This document shows, piece after piece, positions 7,084 through 14,623 of a stretch of DNA of 18,279 nt. Below the pieces are notes generated by a model that searched no databases, had not been told where the DNA came from, and worked only from the letters and a program-made list of their open reading frames with translations. Source of the DNA: an uncultured Flavobacteriales bacterium (lineage in GTDB: Bacteria > Bacteroidota > Bacteroidia > Flavobacteriales_D > Crocinitomicaceae); NCBI GenBank assembly GCA_903879765.1, contig CAIRMS010000113.1, forward strand, positions 1 to 18,279, read 5' to 3'. Made by a program: the position numbers and the translations under genes. How positions within the stretch are numbered: the first letter of the stretch is position 1; the number at the start of each line of letters is the position of its first letter.

Positions 7084-9153
7084 ATGTCAGAAGAAAAAAA
7101 GAAAAGTCCATTTTCCATTTATTGGATCTACGGGGCATTAGGGATTGCATTGATTTCATTCAATATTTTCATGAATTCAAGTCCTTCTGCCACCATCAAG
7201 TACAAAGAGACATTAATGGAATTGGTGGATAACAAGGGTGTGAAAAATGTGAAAATCATTAATCAATCCAAGGCAGAATTTCAATTAAAAAATCAAGGGG
7301 TGGCTTATGTCAACCAAACAAATAAACTTGATTTTCCTAAAATGAAAAAGATGCTGAAGGCACGTAAAGGAAAAGCGACAGAAGTTACGTTTGAACTTGA
7401 AAACATTGGCAGTCCAACGAATTTTGAAAAAGCACTTGACGACCGCGGATACCACGATTATCAAAACGATACGGAAGTAAATTATCTTGGCGATATTCTC
7501 GGATACCTTTTGCCATTTGTTTTAATCATTATTATCTGGATGTTCGTGATGAGACGTATGTCAGGTGGTGGTGGAGCTGGAGGCGGCGGAGGCCAAATCT
7601 TCAACATTGGAAAATCACGTGCTCAAGTGTACGAAAAAGGGAAATCTACGAATGTTACGTTCAAAGACGTAGCAGGATTAGTTGGGGCAAAAGAAGAGAT
7701 TGTCGAAATCGTAGAGTTCTTAAAAAACCCAAAAAAATACACTGAATTAGGAGCGAAAATTCCTAAAGGAGCATTACTCGTTGGTCCTCCGGGAACCGGA
7801 AAAACCCTTTTAGCGAAGGCCGTTGCTGGTGAGGCGAAAGTTCCTTTCTTTTCTTTATCGGGTTCTGATTTTGTAGAGATGTTCGTAGGTGTTGGAGCTT
7901 CTAGGGTGCGCGATTTATTCCGTCAAGCGAAAGAAAAAGCGCCTTCCATTATCTTTATCGATGAGATTGATGCGATTGGACGTGCCCGTGGAAAAAACAA
8001 TGGATTTAATTCCAATGATGAGCGTGAAAACACCTTGAATCAGTTATTGACAGAAATGGATGGATTCGGAACGAATTCTGGAGTGATCATTTTAGCTGCA
8101 ACCAACCGTGCCGATGTTTTGGACGCTGCGTTGATGCGTGCAGGGCGTTTTGATCGTCAGATTTATGTTGATATGCCTGATTTAAATGAGCGTAAAGAAA
8201 TCTTCCAAGTTCACTTAAAACCATTGAAATTAGTGGAAGGGTTAGATATCGACTTTTTGTCAAAACAAACACCAGGATTCTCTGGAGCAGACATCGCTAA
8301 TTTGTGCAATGAAGCTGCGTTAATTGCGGCTCGACACAACAAGAAGCATGTTGAAAAACAAGATTTCTTAGATGCAGTTGATCGCATCGTTGGTGGACTC
8401 GAGAAGAAAAACAAAATCATCACAAAAGTTGAGAAAAAAGCCATTGCTTTCCATGAAGCAGGACATGCGACCATCTCTTGGATGTTACAGTATGCACATC
8501 CACTTGTAAAAGTAACCATTGTTCCTCGTGGACAATCATTAGGAGCAGCTTGGTATTTACCCGAAGAGCGCAGTATTACTACAACGGAGCAAATTTTAGA
8601 TCAAATGTGTTCAGCGTTAGGTGGACGTGCAGCAGAGCAGTTGGCTTTTGGAAAAATTAGCACAGGAGCACTGAGTGACTTGGAGAAAGTTACCAAACAA
8701 GCCTATGCAATGGTTTCGATTTATGGTTTAAACGAACGTGTTGGAAACATTTCCTTCTACGACTCACAAGGACGGGATTCCTTCACTAAACCGTATTCTG
8801 AAGATACTGCTCGAATCATTGACGAAGAAGTTTCTAAATTGATAGAAAGTCAGTACCAACGTGCACTTCAAATACTCACTGAAAATCAAGCTCAGTTAAC
8901 TGAATTAGCCGAACAGTTATTGGCAACAGAGGTTATCTTTAAAGAGGACTTAGAACGTATTTTCGGTAAACGTCAATGGGAAAGCGACGAACTAGTTGAG
9001 GAGAAGGTAATCATCGAAAATACATCTGACACATCAGAAGTTATTACCGAGGAATCTGCTGAAGCGGAAAATATAGCAACGAATGATTCTTCTGTCGAGG
9101 AAGGAACGGAAGAGCCTAAAGAAAATAATAGCGAAGAAACGGAGGCGAAATAG
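7084..9153 (+). CDS. ftsH: ATP-dependent zinc metalloprotease FtsH
   Basis: This is a membrane-anchored AAA+ protease of 689 residues that extracts and degrades membrane and short-lived cytoplasmic proteins. The first membrane helix is at about 12-29 and a periplasmic domain at about 30-133. The second helix is at about 137-156, and a glycine-rich linker follows (160-170). Walker A GPPGTGKT is at 234-241, the pore motif MFVGVG at 266-271, Walker B FIDEID at 291-296, and the second region of homology with NRADVLDAAL...RAGRFDR at 341-358. The zinc site HEAGH is at 457-461 and the third ligand is Asp532 in GALSDLEKVT. From about 630 the tail is long, acidic and low in complexity (ESAEAEN...EEPKENNSEETEAK), as is common in Bacteroidota FtsH. 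The AAA-first, protease-second order is standard. It sits between rsfS and the DUF2007/cdsA/psd genes. Confidence 0.98.
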   Translation: MSEEKKKSPFSIYWIYGALGIALISFNIFMNSSPSATIKYKETLMELVDNKGVKNVKIINQSKAEFQLKNQGVAYVNQTNKLDFPKMKKMLKARKGKATEVTFELENIGSPTNFEKALDDRGYHDYQNDTEVNYLGDILGYLLPFVLIIIIWMFVMRRMSGGGGAGGGGGQIFNIGKSRAQVYEKGKSTNVTFKDVAGLVGAKEEIVEIVEFLKNPKKYTELGAKIPKGALLVGPPGTGKTLLAKAVAGEAKVPFFSLSGSDFVEMFVGVGASRVRDLFRQAKEKAPSIIFIDEIDAIGRARGKNNGFNSNDERENTLNQLLTEMDGFGTNSGVIILAATNRADVLDAALMRAGRFDRQIYVDMPDLNERKEIFQVHLKPLKLVEGLDIDFLSKQTPGFSGADIANLCNEAALIAARHNKKHVEKQDFLDAVDRIVGGLEKKNKIITKVEKKAIAFHEAGHATISWMLQYAHPLVKVTIVPRGQSLGAAWYLPEERSITTTEQILDQMCSALGGRAAEQLAFGKISTGALSDLEKVTKQAYAMVSIYGLNERVGNISFYDSQGRDSFTKPYSEDTARIIDEEVSKLIESQYQRALQILTENQAQLTELAEQLLATEVIFKEDLERIFGKRQWESDELVEEKVIIENTSDTSEVITEESAEAENIATNDSSVEEGTEEPKENNSEETEAK
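9141..9145 (+). promoter_or_regulatory. Shine-Dalgarno-like GGAGG before the DUF2007 TTG start
   Basis: GGAGG lies 9 bases before the TTG at 9155, inside the last codons of ftsH. It is notable because most genes in this window have no such sequence. It supports TTG as the start, although the bases also encode the Glu-Ala near the FtsH C-terminus, so the match could be accidental. Confidence 0.45.
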
Positions 9154-9154
9154 T

Positions 9155-9355
9155 TTGGAAAGAATACTCGTTTTCAAAACACGTGAGCAATATTCCTTCG
9201 TACAAGCGAAGCTCATATTATCCGACTTGGAGATTCCATTTCAAGTAAGGAATACCATGGATTCGATGTTTAACGATTTCGGTAGTTTTGAAATATATGT
9301 AACTTCGGAGTTTGAAAACGAAGCGAAAAAACAATTAGGCGATGCCTTTAAGTAA
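9155..9355 (+). CDS. DUF2007-type small protein
   Basis: The 66-residue protein would start at TTG (9155), 1 base after the ftsH stop, giving MERILVFKTREQYSF. An upstream in-frame ATG at 9083 lies well inside ftsH and would add a basic run (SRKERKSLKKIIAKKRRRN) that is only the shadow of the acidic FtsH tail. The sequence fits the DUF2007 (putative signal-transducing) fold: an opening strand ILVFKT, a helix ending LILSDLEIPFQVRN, a loop with NDFGSFEIYV, and a final helix FENEAKKQLGDAF. In this family the protein resembles a PII-like/ferredoxin-like subunit, but its function is unknown. Its stop overlaps the cdsA start by 14 bases, suggesting translational coupling. Confidence 0.7.
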   Translation: MERILVFKTREQYSFVQAKLILSDLEIPFQVRNTMDSMFNDFGSFEIYVTSEFENEAKKQLGDAFK

Positions 9356-10163
9356 TTTAGCATTAAGAAGCATTACTGGAGCAATCTTTGGCGCTGTTGT
9401 CATTGGTTCCATTCTTTGGCATCCATATGCGCAGATGGCTGTTTTTTCCGTTTTTATGGTGATTGGACTTGCTGAATTTTACCGTTTGTTTAAAAACCAT
9501 CCCGTTGTTCAAGTAAGTTCAGAAATTGGGATTTTTATTGGCTGTTTTATCTATGTTCTTCTCATTGGATTAAGTTTGGCCAATCTTCCCATCATTGTGA
9601 TCACCATTCTTTTCCCACTATTTTTTACCTTGATTTTAAATGAGCTTTGGGCAAAAAAGGAGCATCCATTAATCAACATTTCCGTGTTAGTTTTTGGTAT
9701 AATCTATGTTGTTATTCCTTTTTATTTGAGCATTGATTTAAGTTTAAGAAACACATCCTACCTGCCACATGTAGTAGGGATGTTCTTATTGATTTGGACG
9801 AACGATTCATTTGCTTATTTCAGTGGTCGACTATTTGGGAAACACAAACTTTTTGAGCGTATATCACCAAAGAAAACGTGGGAAGGAACTGTTGGTGGTA
9901 TTATTTTTACCATGATTTTAGGATATATCATCGGGACTTACATTAATGAAGGAGAAACATTGTTTTGGGTAGTATCTGCAATCATTATTGCACCATGTGC
10001 TATTTTTGGAGATTTACTCGAATCACTTTTCAAACGAAGTTTAAATATTAAGGATTCAGGCACCATCCTTCCCGGACATGGTGGCATATTAGATCGATTC
10101 GATGCGGCGCTGTTTGCGATTCCGTTTTTTTATTGTTGGTCGATGATTTATTTATTTTGGTAA
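9342..10163 (+). CDS. cdsA: Phosphatidate cytidylyltransferase
   Basis: The enzyme makes CDP-diacylglycerol from CTP and phosphatidic acid, the branch point of bacterial phospholipid synthesis. The 273-residue protein is a polytopic membrane protein with about seven hydrophobic segments. The CDS signature is exact near the C-terminus, positions 228-254: S-x-x-K-R (228-232), K237-D238, then PGHGGILDRFD (244-254), holding the metal-binding acidic residues. NDSFAYFSGRLFGKHK (154-169) and SPKKTWEGTVGG (175-186) are also typical. Its start overlaps the DUF2007 gene by 14 bases, and psd follows after 3 bases. Confidence 0.96.
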   Translation: MPLSNLALRSITGAIFGAVVIGSILWHPYAQMAVFSVFMVIGLAEFYRLFKNHPVVQVSSEIGIFIGCFIYVLLIGLSLANLPIIVITILFPLFFTLILNELWAKKEHPLINISVLVFGIIYVVIPFYLSIDLSLRNTSYLPHVVGMFLLIWTNDSFAYFSGRLFGKHKLFERISPKKTWEGTVGGIIFTMILGYIIGTYINEGETLFWVVSAIIIAPCAIFGDLLESLFKRSLNIKDSGTILPGHGGILDRFDAALFAIPFFYCWSMIYLFW

Positions 10164-10166
10164 ACT

Positions 10167-10829
10167 ATGACATTACACAGAGAAGGTAAAAATATCATGT
10201 TGTGGAGTTTAATCTTCACCGTTTTATTGAGTGGGATAATACATTATTTTTTGAGTGAATGCTGTCCGATTATTTATTGGATCTTGCAAATAGGCTTCCT
10301 TGTTCTACTCGGATTGGTCGTGCAGTTCTTTCGTGTTCCTAGTCGTACATGCAAGGGCGAATCGAACGATATTATGTGTCCAGCAGACGGAAAAGTTGTC
10401 GTGATTGAAGAGACAACTGAAACTGAATACTTCAAAGATCGTCGCATTCAAGTGTCCATTTTCATGTCACCATTAAATGTACACGCTAATTATCATCCGA
10501 TAAAAGGAATGGTGAAATACGTAAAATACCATCCCGGGTTATTCCTCGTTGCTTGGCATCCAAAAAGCAGTACGGATAATGAACGTAGCACGCTTGTAGT
10601 TGAACATGAGTCAGGAAAAGAAGTACTATTCCGTCAAGTTGCCGGTGCAGTAGCGCGAAGAATCTGTTATTACCCTACCGAAGGACAATACGTTGAGATG
10701 GGTTCAGAATTTGGATTCATTAAATTCGGATCCAGAATTGATCTATACCTTCCTTTAGGTACAAAAATTGATGTTGCCATTGGGGATGTTGTCAAAGCAA
10801 AATTGACACGTATTGGAGAACTTAATTAA
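10167..10829 (+). CDS. psd: Phosphatidylserine decarboxylase proenzyme, short type
   Basis: The enzyme converts phosphatidylserine to phosphatidylethanolamine, the main zwitterionic lipid. The 220-residue chain is the short PSD-A type, with two N-terminal hydrophobic segments (about 11-30 and 37-56). Conserved parts are CPADGKVV (71-78), MSPLNVHANYHPIKG (100-114) and the self-cleavage site FGSRIDLYLP (187-196), where Ser189 would become the pyruvoyl group. Cleavage between G188 and S189 gives a large beta chain and a 32-residue alpha chain. It follows cdsA by 3 bases. The CDP-diacylglycerol made by CdsA is the substrate for phosphatidylserine synthase, whose gene is not in this window. Confidence 0.95.
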   Translation: MTLHREGKNIMLWSLIFTVLLSGIIHYFLSECCPIIYWILQIGFLVLLGLVVQFFRVPSRTCKGESNDIMCPADGKVVVIEETTETEYFKDRRIQVSIFMSPLNVHANYHPIKGMVKYVKYHPGLFLVAWHPKSSTDNERSTLVVEHESGKEVLFRQVAGAVARRICYYPTEGQYVEMGSEFGFIKFGSRIDLYLPLGTKIDVAIGDVVKAKLTRIGELN

Positions 10830-10844
10830 TTTTTTGTATATTTA
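10813..10844 (+). promoter_or_regulatory. Promoter-like sequence for the small Lys/Cys-rich protein gene
   Basis: TTG (10813-10815) is followed after 21 bases by TATATTTA (10837-10844), one mismatch from TAnnTTTG. It lies at the end of psd and 19 bases before the small gene's ATG. Together with the strong terminator beyond, it suggests that the small gene can be a separate transcript. Confidence 0.5.
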
Positions 10845-10863
10845 CCTTATAAAATCAAACATC

Positions 10864-11076
10864 ATGAAAAAAGTATTTTTAGCATTAGCTTTATTCACTT
10901 ACGCTGGGTCAATGGCGACTTCTACGTATGCTGCAGTAACTGGAACTGAGGTTGTCAAAAAAGACGACGATAAGAAAAAAAAGAAAAAGAAAAAAGGTTC
11001 TTGTTGTTCTTCTCAACAAGGTAAGTCTTGTTCAACTACACAACAATCATCTTGTGGTTCTAAAAAAGCAAACTAA
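10864..11076 (+). CDS. Small secreted Lys-rich and Cys-rich protein of unknown function
   Basis: The 70-residue protein starts at the ATG at 10864. The longer reading from 10813 overlaps psd and would bury the signal peptide. Residues 1-23 form a clear signal peptide (KKVFLALALFTYAGSMATSTYA). The mature part is low in complexity: KKDDD, a run of eight lysines (37-44), then a Ser/Gln-rich tail with Cys47, 48, 56 and 64. From Cys48 the cysteines recur every eight residues: C-SSQQGKS-C-STTQQSS-C. No disulfide-rich family or lipobox is recognisable. Metal binding or envelope/surface association by charge are possible, but both are guesses. The lysine codons include a run of eight A bases, prone to slippage. 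It has its own promoter-like sequence and is closed by a strong terminator. Confidence 0.75.
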   Translation: MKKVFLALALFTYAGSMATSTYAAVTGTEVVKKDDDKKKKKKKKGSCCSSQQGKSCSTTQQSSCGSKKAN

Positions 11077-11092
11077 TCCATTTCTTTGGAAT

Positions 11093-11122
11093 AAAAAAGG
11101 CCATCTAACGATGGCCTTTTTT
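11093..11122. terminator. Bidirectional intrinsic terminator
   Basis: A perfect stem GGCCATC / GATGGCC (11099-11105 and 11110-11116) with a TAAC loop is flanked by AAAAAA (11093-11098) and TTTTTT (11117-11122). A T-tract therefore follows the stem on either strand. It sits between the stop of the small Lys/Cys-rich gene and the stop of the convergent acyl-CoA synthetase gene, and can end both transcripts. It is the only strong terminator I see in the window. Confidence 0.93.
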
Positions 11123-11123
11123 A

Positions 11124-12887
11124 TTAACTGAATATTTTCTGATAACCTTCTTGGTATTTCTCCAGGATCTTTTTTCTCTTTAATTTAAGCGTTGGTGTCA
11201 GTTCTCCTCCATCAATTGTAAATTCAGACGGAAGTAAGGCGATTTTCTTCACTTGTTCCCAATTTCCAAACACTTGATTGATTTCAGCAATTTCTTGATC
11301 CATTCGATCGATGAATACTGTTTGTTTAATGATCTCCTCATTACTCATGGATTCGAATTGCAAACCATGTCGATGCGCCCATTCCTTAGCAAAAGCAAAA
11401 TTAGGTACGACAAAAGCAGCAGGAAACTTCTCTCCCTCTCCTATGACCATGATTTGTTCGATGAAACGTGATTCTTTGAAACGATTTTCCATCGCTTGTG
11501 GCACAATGTATTTACCACCAGATGTTTTGAATATTTCCTTTTTACGATCGGTTATTTTCAAAAATTTATCATCTTGAAATTCGCCAATATCACCTGTATG
11601 GAACCAACCTTCATTATCGATTACTTCATTCGTTGCCTCCTCATTATTATAATAACCCATCATGACATTTGGACCTTTCACTAAAATTTCTCCGTCACCG
11701 GCTATTTTAACTTGAACACCTTCAATCAAAGCGCCAACAGTCCCAATACGTATTCCGGTAACGAAATTATTCACGGTGACAACTGGCGATGTTTCTGTTA
11801 AACCATAACCCTCCAAGATGGGAATGTCTGCAGCAAGGAAAATTCGAGCCAAACGTGGTTGTAACGCCGCACTTCCAGAGGCAATTGCTTTCACATTTCC
11901 ACCCAATGCTTCTTGCCATTTAGAGAAAATTAATTTACGCGCTATGCCTAATTTGAATTTAAAAACTGGCGTTGCATTTACGTTATCGTAATTTTCAGCA
12001 AGGTTTAAAGCCCAATAAAATAATCCTCTTTTAATTCCTTTTAGTTCGTCTCCCTTTGCCATGATTTTATCAAAAACTTTTTCGATTAACCTAGGTACAG
12101 CAGAAAAAACATCGGGTTTCACCTCTTTGATATTATCTCCGATAGTATCCATTGATTCCGCGAAGTATACAGAGCACCCCAAATACATATAGAGGTAATG
12201 CAACATTCGTTCATATACGTGACAAATTGGTAAAAATGTCAAAACCCGTGAATTATTATCCGCCGGAATGGGTTCGATACATGCTCCAACGTTAGATAAA
12301 AGATTTTGATGAGAAAGCATCACCCCTTTGGGGTTTCCAGTCGTTCCAGATGTGTAAATAATGGTGACTAAATCCTCATTTTTCACTTGTTTCATTCGTT
12401 CATACACAAGTTCTTCATCCGAATGAGTTCGTTGATCTTCGATGTAAGACCAATGAGGAATAGATTCTAGTTTGTCAAACGAAAACAAATGCTCCAAACT
12501 AGGCACATCCTTACGAATATTCGAAATTTTATCCGCTAATTCTTGATTTGAAACGATACAGATTTTTGCCGCACAATCATTCAAAATAAAACGGTAGTCG
12601 TTTTCTGAAATATTTGGATACAATGGAACTAAAATCGCTCCTGTTTTTTGAACAGCAATATCCAAAATATTCCATTCAATTCGATTTGAACTGGCAACCG
12701 CAACGCGATCACCTGCTTGAACGCCCATCGAAATCAAACCTCGAGCGACATTCATGGTGCGGTCTATAAAGTCACTAGTTGAAGTTGGGACCCAAATACC
12801 AGCCGTTTTAGTCACGAACATGGCTGAATTTGGATAATTTTTCAATTGATGATCAGGGACTTCAAAAAGTCTTTCAGCAGTTATCAT
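11124..12887 (-). CDS. Long-chain fatty acid--CoA ligase (AMP-forming)
   Basis: The 587-residue enzyme activates fatty acids with ATP and CoA through an acyl-adenylate. The P-loop is YTSGTTGNPKGVMLSHQN (178-195). The adenylate-binding motif EGYGLTETSP is at 359-368, GWFHTGD at 427-433, and the hinge DRKKEIFKTSGGKYI at 447-461. The C-terminal lysine region is LTPTLKLKRKKILEKY. The length and the ICHVYERM segment fit the FadD15-like long-chain group and not short-chain acetyl-CoA synthetases; exact chain length cannot be read from sequence. It has no signal peptide and is likely cytoplasmic or membrane-associated. It lies 42 bases downstream of the DASS transporter gene on the same strand. A one-mismatch promoter element, TATTTTCG (12914-12907), could give separate expression. 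Its stop abuts the shared terminator. Confidence 0.93.
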   Translation of the reverse strand: MITAERLFEVPDHQLKNYPNSAMFVTKTAGIWVPTSTSDFIDRTMNVARGLISMGVQAGDRVAVASSNRIEWNILDIAVQKTGAILVPLYPNISENDYRFILNDCAAKICIVSNQELADKISNIRKDVPSLEHLFSFDKLESIPHWSYIEDQRTHSDEELVYERMKQVKNEDLVTIIYTSGTTGNPKGVMLSHQNLLSNVGACIEPIPADNNSRVLTFLPICHVYERMLHYLYMYLGCSVYFAESMDTIGDNIKEVKPDVFSAVPRLIEKVFDKIMAKGDELKGIKRGLFYWALNLAENYDNVNATPVFKFKLGIARKLIFSKWQEALGGNVKAIASGSAALQPRLARIFLAADIPILEGYGLTETSPVVTVNNFVTGIRIGTVGALIEGVQVKIAGDGEILVKGPNVMMGYYNNEEATNEVIDNEGWFHTGDIGEFQDDKFLKITDRKKEIFKTSGGKYIVPQAMENRFKESRFIEQIMVIGEGEKFPAAFVVPNFAFAKEWAHRHGLQFESMSNEEIIKQTVFIDRMDQEIAEINQVFGNWEQVKKIALLPSEFTIDGGELTPTLKLKRKKILEKYQEGYQKIFS

Positions 12888-12929
12888 GGTTTAGTTTTAA
12901 GGTTTCCGAAAATAAGAATTATTCTCGAA

Positions 12930-14306
12930 TTATAAAAAAAGGATCGCGAACAAAAAGATTAAAACAATCCCAATTACATTGAAAACAAAACCCATTTTTA
13001 CCATTTGATGGATTTTCACATGTCCGGATGAAAAAACAATGGCGTTCGGTGGAGTACCGACAGGCATCATAAAAGCAAGACTTGCCCCTAAAGTCAAAGA
13101 AATACACAATTGAAAAATATCGTATCCGGATTCCTTTGCAAAGCTTGCTATAACAGGCACAAATATGGTCACTAAGGCTAAATTAGACATCACTTCCGAT
13201 GCAAACACCGAAATGACAACCACCAATAAAACGATAGCTGGAACAGACATATTCTCATAGGACTGAAATACTTTTGTTAGTGATTCAACGACACCATTTT
13301 TTTCAAATATTTGAGCCAAAGCAAGTCCACCGCCAAACAATAATAAAATTCCCCAAGGCAATTTTTCGGTGTCTTTCCAATCTAAAAGTGGTTTTTTCTC
13401 ACTTTTACCTGGTATAATAAATAACATTATCGCACCTAAAATCGCAGCACTTTCATCGCCATAGTTGAGGCCAGTAGCGGAAGTAATTAATTCACGGAAG
13501 GACCATAAAATCACTACGATTCCAAAAATCGCCAGCGCTCTGAGTTGTTCATTTGTCCATGGTACGTTCGGTAAATTCACATCATGAAGTTCCTTTCGTT
13601 CCTTTCCAAGAGCTAAATAAAAAATACCATACATCACTATAAGCATAGTAATCGCTACAGGCATTCCGATTTTCATCCAATCGAAAAAACTCACCGTAAT
13701 GTGGAAATTCTTTTGAAGAATGGCTGCCATTTGTGTGTTTGGAGGTGAGCCAACAAGGGTTCCTACTCCACCAATACTCGATGCGTAAGCAATACTGAGC
13801 ATCAGCAATAATGAAAATTTTGATTTTTGATGTACGACTGGCATGGCATGAATAATCGCAATTGCCATGGGTAACATCATCAGCGCGGTGGCCGTATTGG
13901 AAATCCACATACTGAGGAATCCCGTACTTAAAATGAATCCAAGTAAAATCCTAGGTTTTGAATCACCAACAACATTGATGATTCGACGAGCAATTTGCTC
14001 ATGGACTTTCCATTTTTCTAAGCCTAGAGCAAGTACAAATCCACCAAAAAATAGATAGACGTTGTTGTTTCCATAACTCGCAGCGAGATCTGCTGTGTTC
14101 AGGAGTCCAAGTGGGATCGCAAAAATAAATGGGAATAAGGCTGTAATGTAAATGGATATCACCTCAAATATCCAAAAGAAAATCATTAATCCACCAAGCG
14201 CAACTGCGTTCCAATAGGAATCAGATGCGCCGGTAGTAATGAGAACCATTAGAAAAGAAAATGCGCCAAATGCTGCGAGCAAGCGCTTCCAATCTAACTT
14301 TGGCAT
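12930..14306 (-). CDS. DASS/SLC13 family sodium:anion symporter
   Basis: The 458-residue polytopic membrane protein belongs to the divalent anion:Na+ symporter family (di- and tricarboxylates, sulfate). The first half carries the substrate/Na+ motif WISNTATALMMLP, with SNT at 136-138, then IGGVGTLVGSPPNTQ (178-192). The second, pseudo-symmetric half carries EVMSNLALVTIFVP (SNL at 374-376) and the signature LAFMMPVGTPPNAIVFSSG (410-428). The second SNT motif is therefore SNL, which removes one hydroxyl side chain from the expected substrate/sodium site. Substrate cannot be assigned from this. It is placed 3 bases after an 86-residue gene of unknown function and 42 bases before the acyl-CoA ligase, so the three may share a transcript. 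Confidence 0.92.
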   Translation of the reverse strand: MPKLDWKRLLAAFGAFSFLMVLITTGASDSYWNAVALGGLMIFFWIFEVISIYITALFPFIFAIPLGLLNTADLAASYGNNNVYLFFGGFVLALGLEKWKVHEQIARRIINVVGDSKPRILLGFILSTGFLSMWISNTATALMMLPMAIAIIHAMPVVHQKSKFSLLLMLSIAYASSIGGVGTLVGSPPNTQMAAILQKNFHITVSFFDWMKIGMPVAITMLIVMYGIFYLALGKERKELHDVNLPNVPWTNEQLRALAIFGIVVILWSFRELITSATGLNYGDESAAILGAIMLFIIPGKSEKKPLLDWKDTEKLPWGILLLFGGGLALAQIFEKNGVVESLTKVFQSYENMSVPAIVLLVVVISVFASEVMSNLALVTIFVPVIASFAKESGYDIFQLCISLTLGASLAFMMPVGTPPNAIVFSSGHVKIHQMVKMGFVFNVIGIVLIFLFAILFL

Positions 14307-14309
14307 TTA

Positions 14310-14570
14310 TTATTTATTCAATGCGTTCAGTGCATCGACAAAAGTTAAGGCTTTTGCTTCAACCTCTGCAACGATTGCACGAAATTCAGCTTTTCCTTTA
14401 GCTTTGTGCATGCGGCCAAGAATAACATCTTGAAAAGTAGCTGCTTCTGTAATTAATTTTTCTGTTGCTGGAGCTTTTGACTCGTCCAACATTTGGTGGT
14501 GAAAACACTCTTCAACCACATCAAAAACCATCTCATTGATGTTTCTCTTAAGAATTCTTTTATTTGACAT
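14310..14570 (-). CDS. Small helical cytoplasmic protein, function unknown
   Basis: The 86-residue protein has no signal peptide, membrane segment or recognised domain. It looks all-helical: KRNINEMVFDVVEECFHHQM, then a lysine/alanine linker (ESKAPATEKL), TEAATFQDVILGRMHKAKGK and a final amphipathic helix EFRAIVAEVEAKALTFVDAL. His24-His25 and Cys22 cluster in the first helix. The pattern recalls small conserved Bacteroidota proteins of unknown function, but I cannot name a family. Coding status is supported by an intact frame, a TACTTTTG promoter element 19 bases upstream, and a 3-base junction with the DASS gene. Confidence 0.75.
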   Translation of the reverse strand: MSNKRILKRNINEMVFDVVEECFHHQMLDESKAPATEKLITEAATFQDVILGRMHKAKGKAEFRAIVAEVEAKALTFVDALNALNK

Positions 14571-14589
14571 ATTTCATCTTTATTTCCGT

Positions 14590-14623
14590 CAAAAGTAAGT
14601 CGAAAATAGGACTTACCCTACAA
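14590..14623 (-). promoter_or_regulatory. Bacteroidota-type promoter for the 86-residue gene and DASS operon
   Basis: On the minus strand TTG (14623-14621) is followed after 23 bases by an exact TAnnTTTG match, TACTTTTG (14597-14590). Transcription would start near 14585, about 14 bases before the ATG at 14570. It is divergent from the rlmI promoter element about 87 bases away. Confidence 0.55.

Noticed and set aside
7561..7596. Glycine-codon repeat in ftsH as a possible genetic repeat element
   Set aside because: It is a short coding Gly-rich linker after the second membrane helix, a normal feature of Bacteroidota FtsH.
8211..8519. Antisense open frame of 102 codons inside ftsH
   Set aside because: It lies wholly within a perfectly conserved AAA/protease region, has no domain, start context or promoter, and is a shadow of codon use.
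9083..9154. Extended N-terminus of the DUF2007 protein starting inside ftsH
   Set aside because: The extra residues are a highly basic run that is only the frame-shifted image of the acidic FtsH tail; homologous sequence begins at the TTG.
10813..10863. Extended N-terminus for the small Lys/Cys-rich protein
   Set aside because: It overlaps the end of psd, places 17 residues before the signal peptide, and contains the promoter-like sequence. The ATG at 10864 is better.
13582..13908. 108-codon open frame on the same strand as the DASS gene in another frame
   Set aside because: It is fully contained in the transporter gene, gives an implausible composition, and has no independent signals.
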